From Karstenula rhodostoma CBS 690.94 (taxonomy: Eukaryota > Ascomycota > Dothideomycetes > Pleosporales > Didymosphaeriaceae), in assembly GCA_010093485.1 (NCBI GenBank), contig MU001493.1, positions 1,211,599-1,275,598 on the forward strand: 64,000 bases of DNA, read 5' to 3'. The notes under the pieces are model-generated. The model saw nothing but the letters and a program-made list of their open reading frames with translations, searched no databases and was not told the origin of the DNA. Below are positions 51,191-63,071 of this stretch, in pieces. Both the position numbers and the translations under genes were made by a program. Each line of letters starts with the position of its first letter. Position 1 is the first letter of the stretch.

Positions 51191-52631
51191 TTACAAAAGA
51201 CTGCAGATGCCGTTGTACGCATCCTTGGCCTGGAAGTTTGCATCGAAAAGCAGCGGGTTGCTTTCCTTGCGCCAGCTGTCCTTGTCGCTGACACCCCACA
51301 CGGTAATGCCCACGCAGTTGTCCAGATCCAAGCACGCCGTTGCGGCAGTCTTGTAATCGCTGACGGCGGCGCCCTTGATGTCCATTTCCGTGATGGCGCA
51401 CTCGCTCGCCACAGCGCACAGGCTCTTCAGCGCAGCGGGGTAGTCGGAGATGGGCCAGTTGCCAGCCAAGTGCGACTGCGAGCCGATGCCATCGATGGGG
51501 ACACCGGCGGCTATCCACTTGGCGACGTTAGACACCATGGCCTTGGTCTTGGCGTAGCTGGCGGAGTCGAGGTTGTAGTCGTTGATGTAGAGCTTTGCGG
51601 CGGAGTCGGCGGCACGGGCGGTCTTGAAGGCGGTAGCGACGAAGCCCTCGCCGAGGACGTTGTAGAAGACGGAAGAGCGGAAGCTGCCGTCTTCGTTGAA
51701 GATCTCGTTGACCACGTCCTGGTTGTTGAGTTAGCATGGTCCCAAAAAAATTGCAAGATAGGGGGGGAAGAGCTTACCCAAGCGTAGACCTTGCCCTTGT
51801 ACTGGCCGATCAGCGTCTGGATGTGCGTGTTCATGACCTTCTCCAGCGTCGTCTTGTCCGTGATCGACGACACCCACGTCGGCAGCTGCGAGTGCCACAC
51901 GGTCGTGTGTCCACGCACCAGCTTCGAGTTGTCCGCCGCAAACTTGACCAGCGCGTCGGACCCCGTGAACGTGAACTTGCCCTGAGTCGCCTCGGTGGCA
52001 TCCCACTTCATTCTATTCCCTTGCATTAGCTTTCCGACCTCGACAGCAGTAGGGGAACGACGTACGAGTTCTCAGGCGTCACCTGCCCAAAGTTGTCCTT
52101 GACGACCTGCGCGTTGAGCGCATTGCTCAAGGTCCCCTGGTCCGCAGCCACACCGAAGTACTTCTTCCCCTTGGCCTTGAACGCCTCGTTGATGGAGCAG
52201 CTGGCGCCGTTGGCACCGCTGCCGGCGGCACCGCTTGTCGCAGGCTTCGCGGCCGCAACCGAGGACGCAGTGCTCGCTGCCACGACGATGGAGCTGGCCG
52301 CTACGTTCGACGCGCGTGTGAGAAGCGTCGTGGGCGCGGCAGCTGCGCTTGTTCCGGCGGGGAGACTGGCCTTGCTGGAGGAGGCCGGGGCGGCGCTGCT
52401 GGACGCTGGCGCTGGCGCGGCCGGCGCAGAGCTGGGAGCTGCGCCAGAGTTGCCGCCGGAGCCGGGGACGCACTGCGAGTACCATGGGTTGTACTCCTTG
52501 CACTCGCTGCCGCCGGCGCAGACGGTGTCGCCAGTGTACGAGGAGCCGCCGCATTGGCCGTAGGCGGGGACTGCGGCGAGGACGGCAGAGGTGGAGGAGA
52601 GGGTGAGGACGGTGAAGTAGAGGGAGTGCAT
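51191..52631 (-). CDS. GH10 endo-1,4-beta-xylanase with N-terminal CBM1
   Basis: Exons 52631-52066, 52012-51778 and 51718-51191 (introns of 53 and 58 nt) give 442 aa. A signal peptide (about 1-19) is followed by a CBM1 ([12 protein letters not shown]...[17 protein letters not shown]), a ~90-residue Ala/Ser/Pro linker and a GH10 barrel: [49 protein letters not shown] with the acid/base Glu, and AITEMDIKG with the nucleophile Glu. It cuts the xylan backbone internally. Both introns fall inside highly conserved motifs, so the splice model is well supported. A TATATA lies at 52884-52889 and a CCGGGG CreA-type hexamer (minus strand) at 52866-52871. Confidence 0.95.
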
Positions 52632-53537
52632 CTTGAATGATATTTTCTTTTCAGGGGCTTAAGGATTGTAGTAAAAGAGTGTCCGGCTCTGTAGAAGAGT
52701 GTGTTTCCGTTGGAAAAATAGTAAGGTCGAAATGAACGTATCGAAGCAAGCTTCTTTGTAGTAAGTATGTAAGTGTAAAGCGAAAGTGACTTGTAAAAGA
52801 CGTGTAAAGAACGTAAACTCCAAAGACTGAAGAACTAAGGCTGAGCGACAGCTTGGTGAACCATTCCCCGGGCGCGGCCTCGGTATATACGGATTCCGCC
52901 TGCAATTCTACCTGCGTTTTTTGCAGTGCAAGCGCGCCCGCATGACATGGTTTGATTTGAGGAACTTCGTTTCAGCGGGCAATGAAACAACGTCCTGGAG
53001 ATCATGGGTACCCATAACGCTAGACTGCTTTGGGCGTATGCAAGAGGATGCGCATGAGGCAGTAGATGGGATTGTAATGCCGGTGGGTGTTTGTTTGGTT
53101 GGATTAGCGGTGAACTGTTGTGCTGACGGTGAGTTCGGTGGTATGTATAACGTGTGTCAGAGGAGCGTCATGCCGTGGGTGAAGCTGAGCATGCATCAGT
53201 GAATGGGCTTCTAGTTACGGAAGTTACGGAAGCGGCTGGCGGCTGGCGGCGCTCCATAAGGCTGAAGCTTGACGGCTTTGACGGTTGTTCTGATGGTCCG
53301 TACTCGCCCCTGCGGGTCCATGTTCCGTGTCCCGTTCGATCGGGTGGTGCTGTTAACCTGGAACAGGGGTGTGGCGTGAAACGCCTTGCTTGCCCCCATC
53401 GTGCGGCTCTGCGCTCAATTATGCCGGACGACCGCCACCGAAATGCTGCAAGACAAAACGAAACGAGAAATAAAATGGCAATAGGAAAGGAAAATAGCAA
53501 AGACATCTATCCATTTGCGAGTGTACGGATGAAAGAT
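52632..53537. promoter_or_regulatory. Xylanase promoter region
   Basis: About 0.9 kb between the xylanase start and the end of HIS4. Repeated GTAAG/GTAAGT-like 6-mers occur at 52755-52815. A TATA box and one CreA-type hexamer are present; no GGCTAR XlnR hexamer was found on reading. Confidence 0.4.
52884..52889 (-). promoter_or_regulatory. TATA box of the xylanase gene
   Basis: TATATA about 253 bp upstream of the start codon, next to the CCCCGG (CreA-type) hexamer. Confidence 0.4.
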
Positions 53538-56259
53538 CTATGCAACGCCTAGCCGCAGACTGACGGCCCGTCTGTGCGCTTCTAACTGTTCGACGCGAGC
53601 GAGTTCCATTACTGCGGTGCCGACGTTTTGCAGGCCTTCGTAGGTGAGGTTCGCGCTAGTGATGTGCTTGATGTAGGAGCCGAGGTTGACACCGGAGTAC
53701 TGCTTTGCGTAGCCGAATGTTGCTGTCCACATGTTAGATTCGTTCATCAACTAGGCTCTAGGGTGGCAACTTACGCAGTGAGTGGTTCACGCCCGCCGAG
53801 TAGTCACCCACAGACTCGGGCGTCCACTGCCCGATAAACACGGAGCCAGCGTTCTCGACCAGATCCACGACCTTCTCCGCGTCCTGCACCTGCAAGATGA
53901 GATGCTCGGGCGCGTAGTCGTTGCTCAACTCCATCGCTTCCTGAATGTTCTCTACTACCAAGGTTAGACTGTGCTCAATTGCGCCTCTCACAATGTCCAC
54001 GCGTGGCAATGAGTTAGCCTGCTCGTGGAGCTCGTCCTCGATAGCAGCGAGTTGCTGCTCGTTCAGGCCCACAGCGATGCAGATGACCTGCGAGTCGACA
54101 CCGTGCTCGGCCTGGCTGAGCAGGTCTGACGCCACGAACTTGGGGTTTGCAGACGCATCTGCGACCACGAGGACCTCGCTTGGTCCGGCGGGCATGTCCA
54201 TGCTGACGCCAGCGTTGGTGTCGTTGGAAACAATCATCTTTGCGGCAGTGACGAACTGATTGCCAGGTCCCAATATCTTGTCGACCTTGGAGATGCTCTC
54301 AGTACCGTAGGCCAGGGCTGCGACAGCTTGTGCACCACCTGCAAGGACAATAGCTTCGGCACCGACTTTGTGCGCAGCGTAGACAATCTCAGGTGTTACA
54401 GAGCCATCTGAACGCGGCGGTGTTGCGAGGACGATCTTCTTGCAACCAGCGACCAAGGCGGGAACCCCAAGCATGAGTGCAGAGGAGGGTAGGACTGCGG
54501 TGCCTCCAGGCACGTAGAGACCGACGCGCTCGATGGGGCGTGAAAAGCGTGAGCAGACTACTCCAGGCATGGTCTCGACGACCAAAGGCTTTTCTTCCTT
54601 TTGGGCGGCGTGGAACTTGCGGATGTTCTCGAACGAGACATCGATGGCGCTCGCGGTTTCAGGCGCAAGCTGCATCAAGTGTTCCGGGAATGGTGCCTTC
54701 AACACAGGGGATGTGAGTGATGTTGCCTTTTCGAATTTGTGTGTGTACTCCAATACAGCGGCGTCGCCCCGCGTCTTGACAGCCTCTATGATGGGGTTGC
54801 AAATGCCGAAGATCTTCTCGCTTGATCTTTGTGAGGGACGCTGAAGGGCGGCTTGTATCTTTTGCGGTGTTTCTTGCGAGGTGATTATCCGCCTCATGGC
54901 TATCCGGCCGTTTTTCACGCCTGTTGGGTCATCTTTGCTCTTTGGTATGGATGCTGCCTCCTTGACTTCTTCCTTCGTCGCGGTTCCGCTTGATGCACCA
55001 TTTGTCGCTGCGGCTGCTTGGGCGGCAAACGCAGGTTTAGCATCGCCTTGCCTCCTCTTGACCTTGATGCTCTTCGCGTCTAGATTCCGCTCAACATCCT
55101 CCAGAGATACGCCAGCTGACACACACTTAGTCAAGGCAAAGTATAGGAGATCGGCCGCTTCGAAAGCGATCTCTTCCTTTGTGTTCGCATCACACAGCTC
55201 GGTAGCCTCCTCGAGGATCTTTGCCCGCAGTAGCTGGGAGTCGTTGAACAACCGTGCAGTGTACGAGCCTGCCGGGGCGGATTCCTTGCGGCTCTGGAGG
55301 GTCTTTTGGAGCTTTGAGAGTCCGCGATATTGGCCGAAGCATGTCGGTGTTGCGAGATGGCAGAAACCTGACGTGAATTAGCCGTGAGCCTGCTATCCTC
55401 TGCCATTTCACTTACCTCTGCCCTTTTGCCTGACGACAAACTGCAGGCAGTCGCTGTCGCAATCGAGCGATACAGAAACCAACTCCTGGACATCGCCGCT
55501 CGACTCTCCCTTGTACCACAGGCCCCTCTTCCGGCTCTGGTATACACCCCTCCCCGTCTCCAGACTCTTTGCCACGCTCTCCTCACTGCTGTATACGAGT
55601 CCAAGCGCAATGCCCCGCTCGTCCGTCACCAGCGTAGTAAACAGTCCATCCGGGCGGTCGCTGGTCGCGTTTGCCATGAGCAACTTTGCGACGCTCAGCA
55701 GCCCCGGCCCTGGCTCGGCGTCTACCTTGAGTGCCTGCGCGGGTATAATAGGGATACCGCCCATCTTGGCTATCTTCACCGCGTCCTCTAATGTTGGGTT
55801 CGCAAAGGACACAAACACCTCCGGCCTCTCCGTCCCGTATTCCTTCAGCCACGCCTCGACCAGCTCAACGTCCGCGTGGTGCGAGTAGACATCGACATGC
55901 GTCCCCGCTATCGCTTCGATGTTCTCCTCGCGCGTGCTTCCGGGCAGACACAAGACTATCCGGTCTTCGCTGATGTTCTTCTCGAGGAGCTGGGAGAGCT
56001 GCGGGCGCGCCACAAAGACCTTTGCGGCGCCAGCGTCAAGCAGCGAGACGACATCGTCGATGGATTCGAGCGAGGTGACGGCGAGGTAGTTTGTGTAGCG
56101 ACCGACGGAGTGCTGGAGGTGTGTGAGGGCCTGGTCGACGGTCTCGGGGGTAACGCGGGCAAAGACGTTGCCTATGTACGACAGTTGCTGGGGGTTGAGG
56201 CCGTGGGTGGGTTGTGTATAGGTAAGCAGGTCAATTGCGGCGAGAAGAGGAGGGGCCAT
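53538..56259 (-). CDS. HIS4: Trifunctional histidine biosynthesis enzyme HIS4 (PRA-CH / PRA-PH / histidinol dehydrogenase)
   Basis: Exons 56259-55416, 55367-53775 and 53722-53538 (introns of 48 and 52 nt) give 873 aa. The order is that of fungal HIS4. An N-terminal region is followed by phosphoribosyl-AMP cyclohydrolase (GLFTTLVTDERGIALGLVYSS, ETGRGVYQSRKRGLWYKG, CDSDCLQFVV), phosphoribosyl-ATP pyrophosphohydrolase (KEEIAFEAADLLYFALTKC) and histidinol dehydrogenase (RPIERVGLYVPGGTA, GGAQAVAALAYGTESI, DMPAGPSEVLVVAD, SQAEHGVDSQ, GVNHSL|PTFGYAKQYSG). It performs steps 2, 3 and 9-10 of histidine synthesis. A linker of about 60 Ala/Lys-rich residues separates HisE from HisD. A CGACTCA, one base from the Gcn4/CPC1 site, lies on the minus strand at 56328-56334, about 70 bp upstream. 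Confidence 0.96.
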
Positions 56260-56960
56260 GATTGCGGCTCTTCCAGCAATTGCAATGTGTTGCAGAAAGT
56301 GAACGAAGAGCGCGGTTTCGCTGCGAATGAGTCGAAGAAGATTTGGAAACTAACATCTGCCCATGACGGCAGCTAGTGGCGGGGCACCGATCGCGGCATA
56401 AAGGTAACGCCACTTGTGAAAGAAATCTACTTGCGTGCTAGCGTGTTCTAGGGCCCTTTGGACACTGTGATGACCATCTCTTTGGACTTGGTTTGCGGCA
56501 ATTTCTCCAGAGATGATGTTTGGCCCCGTTGTATTGCATGGGGGTTTCTCATTGCGTACCCCGCTCCATGCCACCTTATCGCGCTAACCCCTTCAGAAGC
56601 ATGCATTCGACCCCAGTTCAGTCCTGCGTACATCGCATGCTGGTTTGGACTATACTTGAGGTAATTGCAAGTGAATATTTGACTGAATCCGGCAAAACGG
56701 CCTTGCCACTATCAGCCACCTGCCGCGGCCGGTACCTGCATCGGGGCTCATCCTTGCCCCACTTTCAGTGACCTTCTCTCATCCTTTCCGCGCACGACAA
56801 TGAACTTGTAGCCGTACGCATCCGGTGCAAAGCACCAACTTGAATTGATCTGTAAGAACCGTGCCTGACACCTGTTTGTATCCTACAAAATCTCCCACAA
56901 GACAAGTTCCGCGCTTTCTGAAGTCGTTCCCACCACCACAACACAACACCAATTGACACA
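56260..56960. promoter_or_regulatory. Divergent promoter (HIS4 / epoxide hydrolase)
   Basis: A 700-bp space between divergent starts. A weak Gcn4-like site lies at 56328-56334. No gene was seen. Confidence 0.35.
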
Positions 56961-58251
56961 ATGGCATACACACCCCCCTCCTCCGCCCGCCCCTTCACCC
57001 TCCACGTCCCCGACCAAGACCTCTCCGAATGGCGCCAACTCCTCCAACTGTCAAGGCTTGGCCCTAAAACCTTTGAGAATACACAGACAAAAGACAATCT
57101 TGGCATCACATACGACTGGCTCTCCTCCGCGAAGGATCACTGGCTGAACAAGTATGACTGGCGCGCGCAAGAATCCCACATCAACTCCTTCCCCAACTAC
57201 AAAACGACAATCGATGAAATCGATGTGCACTTCGTGGCGCTGTTCTCGCAGAAGAAGGACGCGACCCCGATACTCTTCATGCACGGGTGGCCCGGCAGCT
57301 TCATCGAGTTTCTGCCCATGTTGGAGCTGCTGCGGAAGAAGTTTGAGGGGAAGGAACTGCCGTACCACATCGTTATTCCGAGTCTGCCGGGGTACACGCT
57401 TTCCTCTGGGGGACCATTGGATCGGGAGTGGACGAAGAAAGACTCCGCTGCAGTGATGGAAAAGTTGATGCGGGGGCTTGGTTTTGATAAGTATTTTGTG
57501 CAGGGCGGGGATGTGGGGAGTTTCCTTTGCAGGATTATGGCGGACGAGTATGAGAGTGTTGCGGGTGTGCATGGTACGTGTAGTGTAAGCGGAGAGGAAA
57601 GGGAAGAGGGAGATGCTGACGGATACAGTGAATTTATACATCACGCCCACAGAGCCAGAGCGTGAGAAGTTGAACGATATCGAGACGAAAGCCTACGACC
57701 GAGCGCTTGAATGGCGCAAGAGGGGCACCGCGTACGCGCAGGAGCATGGTATGCCACCCCTCCCCTTTTCCAGCCCAGCCTTCCCTCTTTTTATATCCCA
57801 TTTATCTACTCATACTAACACTCTGCCACCAGGAACCCGCCCCTCCACAATTGGCCACGTCCTCTCCTCGAACCCTCTCGCACTCCTCGCCTGGATCGGT
57901 GAGAAATTCCTCGAATGGTCCGACGAGACACCCCCCCTCGACGCCATCCTCACAAACGTCTCGCTCTACTACTTCACCGACAGCTTCCCCCGTAGCATCT
58001 ATCCCTACCGCCGGCTCTCCGGCAGCACTCCCGAGCCCACGCCATCCCTGGAAAAGCCTACGGGGTACTCGTTCTTCCCCAAGGAGTTGTTCCCGGGGAT
58101 CAAGTACATCATTGAGAACGAGACGAAGCTGGTGAGTTTTAATGTTCATGAGCGCGGTGGGCACTTTGCGGCGCTAGAGAGGCCCGCAGATTTGTGGGAT
58201 GACGTGGAGGCGTTTGTTACCAAGGTGACCGAGAATGAGAGTAAGTTGTAA
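56961..58251 (+). CDS. Microsomal-type epoxide hydrolase
   Basis: Exons 56961-57573, 57629-57748 and 57833-58251 give 383 aa. It has an alpha/beta hydrolase fold with the N-terminal EHN region (FTLHVPDQDLSEWRQLLQLS, WLSSAKDHWLNKYDWR). Motifs: HGWPGSFIEF (oxyanion HGxP), VQGGDVGSFLCR (nucleophile Asp), a cap-region Tyr (YYFTDSF) and VHERGGHFAALE (catalytic His). It opens epoxides to diols. Shorter than mammalian microsomal EH and without an N-terminal membrane anchor, it probably acts in the cytosol on lipid, plant or xenobiotic epoxides. The frame joins exactly at both introns. Confidence 0.92.
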
Positions 58252-58443
58252 AGTCGTGGTAGCGAGTATCATATAGTCTGTGACAACGCCCGCATATTGT
58301 TCATGGACTCGTATCCCAAAAATCCACACGATCAAAGGGCCGACCCAAGCCGCTATCCAGTACGCTGCATGCGCTTGCGCACCCCGAAACGCCTCCCAAT
58401 GCAAAATACTCCCTCACACCACCCTAAGAAATTCCGCGCTGCT

Positions 58444-60520
58444 CTACTCCTCAGCCTCGTTGTCCCATATCTCCACTTCCTTGTTCTCCAACTCCTTCAT
58501 CTTGTCCTCGGGGAAAATGGTATCTTCCGGCAATCCCGTCTTCCCGTAATTCACCACCGGGCCCACTGTTGCGCTCCACTGCCCTCTCCTCTCCATCAGT
58601 GTGCGAATCGGCTCGCCGACACCAGGCCTTGTCACCCCAGCATTAGGCACAGGATGCGATCCACCGCCGGCGCCGCCAGGTCGCTTTGTCTGCTTCTTGC
58701 CCTTGCCGATGTTCCGGTTGCGCTTCAGGTATGCTTGGTTCAACTGGCCGTCAAGATCGTCTGCAATATCATTGTATTCTTGCTGTGCCACGCGGATACC
58801 TGTGAGTTCAAGCAAGCGCTGTTTCCGTGCGCCATTGATGATGGATTGTTTGCGGAGTTCGTCCTGGAGCACACGCAGGCGGGCGGCAATTTCATCGTCA
58901 AAGTGAGAATCGTAGTCAAAAGCTGTCAATTCGGCGTCGGCGTCGGTAATGATTCCATTGTGCTTAGTTTCCAACAGGACACGTTCGTTAAGGGTGGCAT
59001 AGTCTGACCGCGTGCCCACGGGAGGCTCTTTCCAACCCTGCTGCACCAGTTCGGATAATTGTGTTGCGGCAGGTAAAGAGTTGTCGTTGTTGCTCTCGGT
59101 CGGTGCTCCAGCGCCTTCGTCGATGTCCATAGCGTCGCCATTGACGCCGTTAGTGTCGTTGGAGTTGCTCGTGGTACCTCGCCCCTCGGGACGAAGTAGG
59201 GCGAGAAGCCGGGTTAGCAAAGGTCCTGCCGAGATATCTTCTCTCGTTAGGAAATCGTCCGTCATATTTTCGTAGGAGCCGCGTGCTTCATTTGGCGGGA
59301 GGCGATCGTTGTGTTCGGCATACAGTTGTCCGTCTTCCTCCGCCCAAATGTCCTTGAAGTGTCTCGCACCCCTCCGAGGAAGCACGAAAGGACTCAGGCG
59401 ATCGCCTCGCTCCTTCAGGAAAGCCATGTCCTCCTCTGTCAAGCGCCGTATGTAGGGCTCCACATAGTTTGCAAAGACGCTGGCATTGACTTGCGTGGCA
59501 GGCTTTGCGTTGGAGAAGTCTTTGTCCGGCGGTAGTCCAGCTGTCTGGTCTTTCAAGTCGCTCTCAGGGTAATCGGCGACACAGTATATTTCTCTGCGCT
59601 CCTCAACGCTCATGCTTGGTGTCACATCTCGAATGTGGTATATAGTGGGGTCGTCGAACTTGGACGGATCGGGACCAAAGGTTTGGAACTGCGGTATCGC
59701 AGGGGCTGGCGGCGGCTGGTGCGAGGCATCGGTATCGGTGGGCGAAGGCGCGTCAGCTGCGCCGTTGCCCGCAGCGGAGGGTGCTGCTTGAGAAGTGGGA
59801 GAGGATAATGTAGAAGAGTTGTCTGCTGGTTGTAAACACCTGAGTTTTAGGTATAACTTGTGGTGATCGGTAGACATGTTGACGAGACCAGCTCACGAGG
59901 GTGTTGAGTGTTGAGGTTGAGTTTGCGATCGAGAGCGTTCACCGTAAATGTAAAGTATGTACAGCAGAAGAGAATGTCAAGCGCAAATGGGGCTTACCTT
60001 TGTGAACGTCAATCCCGTCCTGCCGCGCGACGCCGTGGGCACCTACTGCCAGCGGTCGCTCGTCTTCGGCAGCCGCCTTCTTGATCTTTTTCAACTTGTG
60101 CTTGCGCTCGCGCTCTGCGGCGTCTTTGTCAGCTGTTCTTTCCTTTTCTCGCTCGAGAGAAGGCCGGTTCTTCCTGAGCCCTTGGAGTTCTCTGAGCGCA
60201 CTGTTGGACACGTCGCATCGTTTCTGGACGTTTCCTAGGACTTTGTTTTCGATGGCCTCACGCATGCTAATCAAAAGGGCGCTCGAGGGTACCGGCTGCG
60301 CCGATTGAGAGCTGCCGCCGGGGCGGTCTAGGATATCTTCGATGGTGAGATCGCATTTCTTGGCGAGGGCATTGATGTTCGTCCTGAAGTAGGAATTCGA
60401 CGACGATGGCTCGGCTGAGTTGCGGACGTTGGGCAGGGGCGTGGTGTTGCGACTGCGCGGTGCGCCCAGAGGCTTCGATCCCGGCTTTGCCTTACCCTTG
60501 CTGCTTGTGTTCTTCGACAT
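58444..60520 (-). CDS. NGG1: Ada3/Ngg1, SAGA histone acetyltransferase subunit
   Basis: Exons 60520-59998 and 59825-58444 with a 172-nt intron give 634 aa. The N-terminus is basic (KGKAKPGSKPLGAPRSRNTTPLP), with a helical charged region ending LAVGAHGVARQDGIDVHK at the splice site. The C-terminal half fits the Ada3 domain: YENMTDDFLTREDISAGPLL, LVQQGWKEPPVG, SHFDDEIAARLRVLQDELRK, LELTGIRVAQQEYNDI and AYLKRNRNIGKGKKQ. Ada3 bridges Gcn5 and Ada2 in the HAT module of SAGA/ADA. The second exon stays open upstream of the acceptor to an ATG at 59877, so a shorter product is conceivable. Assignment rests on overall layout and the C-terminal block; no enzyme motif is expected. Confidence 0.82.
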
Positions 60521-61234
60521 GTTTGCTGTGCTAGCGCTTCGCGACGTGAGGAATGCAGTGGGGAGGCGCCGTCATACGGCGCTGGCGGCTGCCGACTGCG
60601 GGGGATGCAGCGAGAAGGCCCAGGACTGGCGGCGATGGCGACGCACAGGCAAGTGCTTTGGAAGGTTGCGCCCGGTGTGGGGGGATGCTTGCAGGACTTG
60701 CAGAACTCGGGGGACGACGTTGTTGGGTCGCGATGGCTGGCGGCGTTCGTCACGTTGACGCGAGGTAAGAGCGCGCCAAGGGCTGTGCGCAAGCGGGCAG
60801 TCGCCGTCCCCAGAGCCTGGCAGGTGCAACCCACGTAACCCTCGAACATCCTATCCCGTGCAGTCTTCGTCATAAAAGAACCAGACAGGCAATCTAACGC
60901 CTTCACCCACCACTCTAGGTCCACCCGACGCACCAACAACGCGCACGCAAGGATCGACACGCACCAGCGACCCGCTAGATAAGCTTTGCTAAGCTTTCCA
61001 TGCTCGGCGGGAGACCCGGGTGCAATCCCGGCCCCCTCCAGCCCTCCGCATAACCCGCAGCCCAGCTTTGGCGCCGACTCGCTCGTCGCCACTTCTCCTG
61101 CGGCACCGTCTTTGCTTTTACACATGTCGCAACGTTGTGAACAGCTGCGCAGTCGCCTTGTCACACTATGAGCAGTGATACCCGCATGCGCAACACTATC
61201 TCATTAGCCCTCACTCCCTCTTCCAATCGCCGCC
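60521..61234. promoter_or_regulatory. Divergent intergenic region (Ada3 / RING protein)
   Basis: About 0.7 kb. Frames covering it on the minus strand are extensions antisense or alternative to Ada3. A CCGGG...CCCGG stem at about 61014-61031 looks superficially like a tRNA T-arm but has no partner arms. Confidence 0.35.
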
Positions 61235-63071
61235 ATGAGTACGTCACCCAAGCCTGTCTCTACACCGTGCACTCGGCATGCCTGCTGACATGTTCGCCCA
61301 GGTGCCGAAAGCATCAACATAATCACCATCGACTTCCCCGATCCAGACCACACAGAGACTATAGATGATAGTTTCGATCGACTTGCCGTACGCTCATCTC
61401 AGAACCTCGTGCACATCCTTCCCGAACATGCACTAAACAGCTACCAATTACAGTCGAACGAATCCTTCGAGTTCCCCGTGCAGAACATACAAACGCTTTC
61501 TTCAAAGGGCGTCGAGCGCGGTGACGATCCGTACGGCCTCCTCTATATACCAGCCTTGCAAACGGACGAGTGCAGGGACGCGGAGAAGGACTATGTCCCC
61601 AAGAATGCCACGCGCCTGGACAATCTTCCACACGATGTTCAGTATGCACTCATTGCCGTTGCTCCGTGGTTCTCGTCCACGTGCATGAAGGAGTATTTCG
61701 CGACGGCCCGGAACGAGCCAGTCAAGGCGTTCATCGTGTATCAACCGGATCCAGAATCGACCGCAACGCCGCCAGAAACGAACGACAAAGCATGGGCAAT
61801 GAATGATGGCGGGAGCTGGCAGTATAGCAACCAGTTTCCGACGTACGCTGTACCGGGCGCAAGTGGTTACCTGATAGCCAGCCAAATGAGCAACTACTCT
61901 GGCAATATATCTACTGTGCCTCACGGGGACTCTCTCAAACAACTGTACCCGGAAACAGATTACGTTCGTTTGTGGGCAAAAGTTGCCGCTGGTGAGTCTC
62001 TCCGGGCTCGGTTGCAAACGCGACTAAGGATATCTAGATTCCGGCACCCAGCTTCCTAGCCTATGGGTTTTTCTTGTCATAGTCCTAGGCCTACTTATCC
62101 TGATAATAGGTGCCACTTCGCTTTGCATGCACGTCGTACAACGAAGACGTCGTAATGCGCTACGACGGCGTGTTATCAACGGCGAGGTGGACCTCGAAGC
62201 CTTGGGTGTGAAGCGACTTACCGTGCCCGCAGATTATCTGTCGGAGCTTCCTGTATTTCCTTACCTTGGAGAGTCGGACCACGTTGAAAAGAGTATGGCC
62301 CAGGCTTCCACTACGGCTGATGCGGAGACAAGTCCGAAGGGACTTCCGCTCAGTCGGCGATCTTCTGCTCCAGATGCTCCAAAATCGTATGCTTCCGCCA
62401 TGTTCGCACAGTCGACTTGTCCGATCTGCCTGGACGACTTTGAGCCGAAAGAGTCGCAAGTCCGAGAGCTACCATGCCGACATATCTTCCACATCGACTG
62501 CATCGATCCTTTCCTGCTCAACAACAGCAGCCTCTGTCCGATATGCAAGCAGAGCGTATTGCCACCTGGCTATTGTCCGTCCAAAATCACCAATGTCATG
62601 GTTCGGCGAGAACGGTTGATTAGCCGTAGACGAGCACAGAATGCGGCCGGTCATACCCATTCACCGGGCAACATTGTTGCTCGCCTTCCCGGGGCATATG
62701 ACTCTTTCCGTGCACGTGTAGGCGGGACCACCGGCGGCCGTAGAATATTTAGTGCGCCATCAAGAACGCAATCAAGACCAGCAGATATCGAGATGAGCTC
62801 AGGGACTCCTCCTGTTCCTCGCGCAGGAATAACCGCTGCCGCAACTACCGCTCCAGAGATCGTCGCAGTGCCACAACCCACGCAACAAAATGGTGTAGAA
62901 GAGTGTCCAGAGCCGCCCTCTGACCAGCCGCAACAACGCAGAGAATGGGCTCGGCAACGGGCACTCGCCCTGCTGGGAAACCGGCATGGTCCGCCCGGAG
63001 GCGAAGAGGAAGAACAGGTTCGTTCAAGGTGGAGACGTGGCCTGAACAAGATCTTTCCTGGCTTTAGATGA
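61235..63071 (+). CDS. PA-TM-RING-like membrane E3 ubiquitin ligase
   Basis: Proposed exons 61235-61238 (ATG A), 61302-61991 and 62038-63071 give 575 aa. The 46-nt intron at 61992-62037 is firm: it restores a membrane helix (LWVFLVIVLGLLILIIGATSLC). Before it, about 230 residues (with CMKEYF, NYSGN and a possible PA-like fold) should face the lumen. After it come basic residues and a RING-H2 finger (CPICLDDFEPKESQ, CRHIFHIDCIDPFLLN, LCPICKQ). A disordered tail rich in Pro/Thr follows and ends WRRGLNKIFPGF. Such proteins (RNF13/Tul1-like) ubiquitinate membrane or vacuolar cargo. The 5' end is uncertain: the four-base coding exon gives a good frame (MSAESINIITIDFP) but no signal peptide. Confidence 0.75.

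Noticed and set aside
23330..60520. A biosynthetic gene cluster or defence island
   Set aside because: The MFS transporter, amidase, epoxide hydrolase and Zn2Cys6 factor are scattered among housekeeping genes; no PKS, NRPS, terpene synthase, P450 group or NLR is present.
61010..61035. T-arm-like stem CCGGG-TGCAAT-CCCGG
   Set aside because: The loop is six bases with a poor T-loop match, and no D-arm, anticodon arm or A-box lies at the right distance, so it is not a tRNA.
60328..61164. 278-codon minus-strand frame
   Set aside because: It overlaps the first Ada3 exon in another frame and has no known motif; Ada3 explains the region better.
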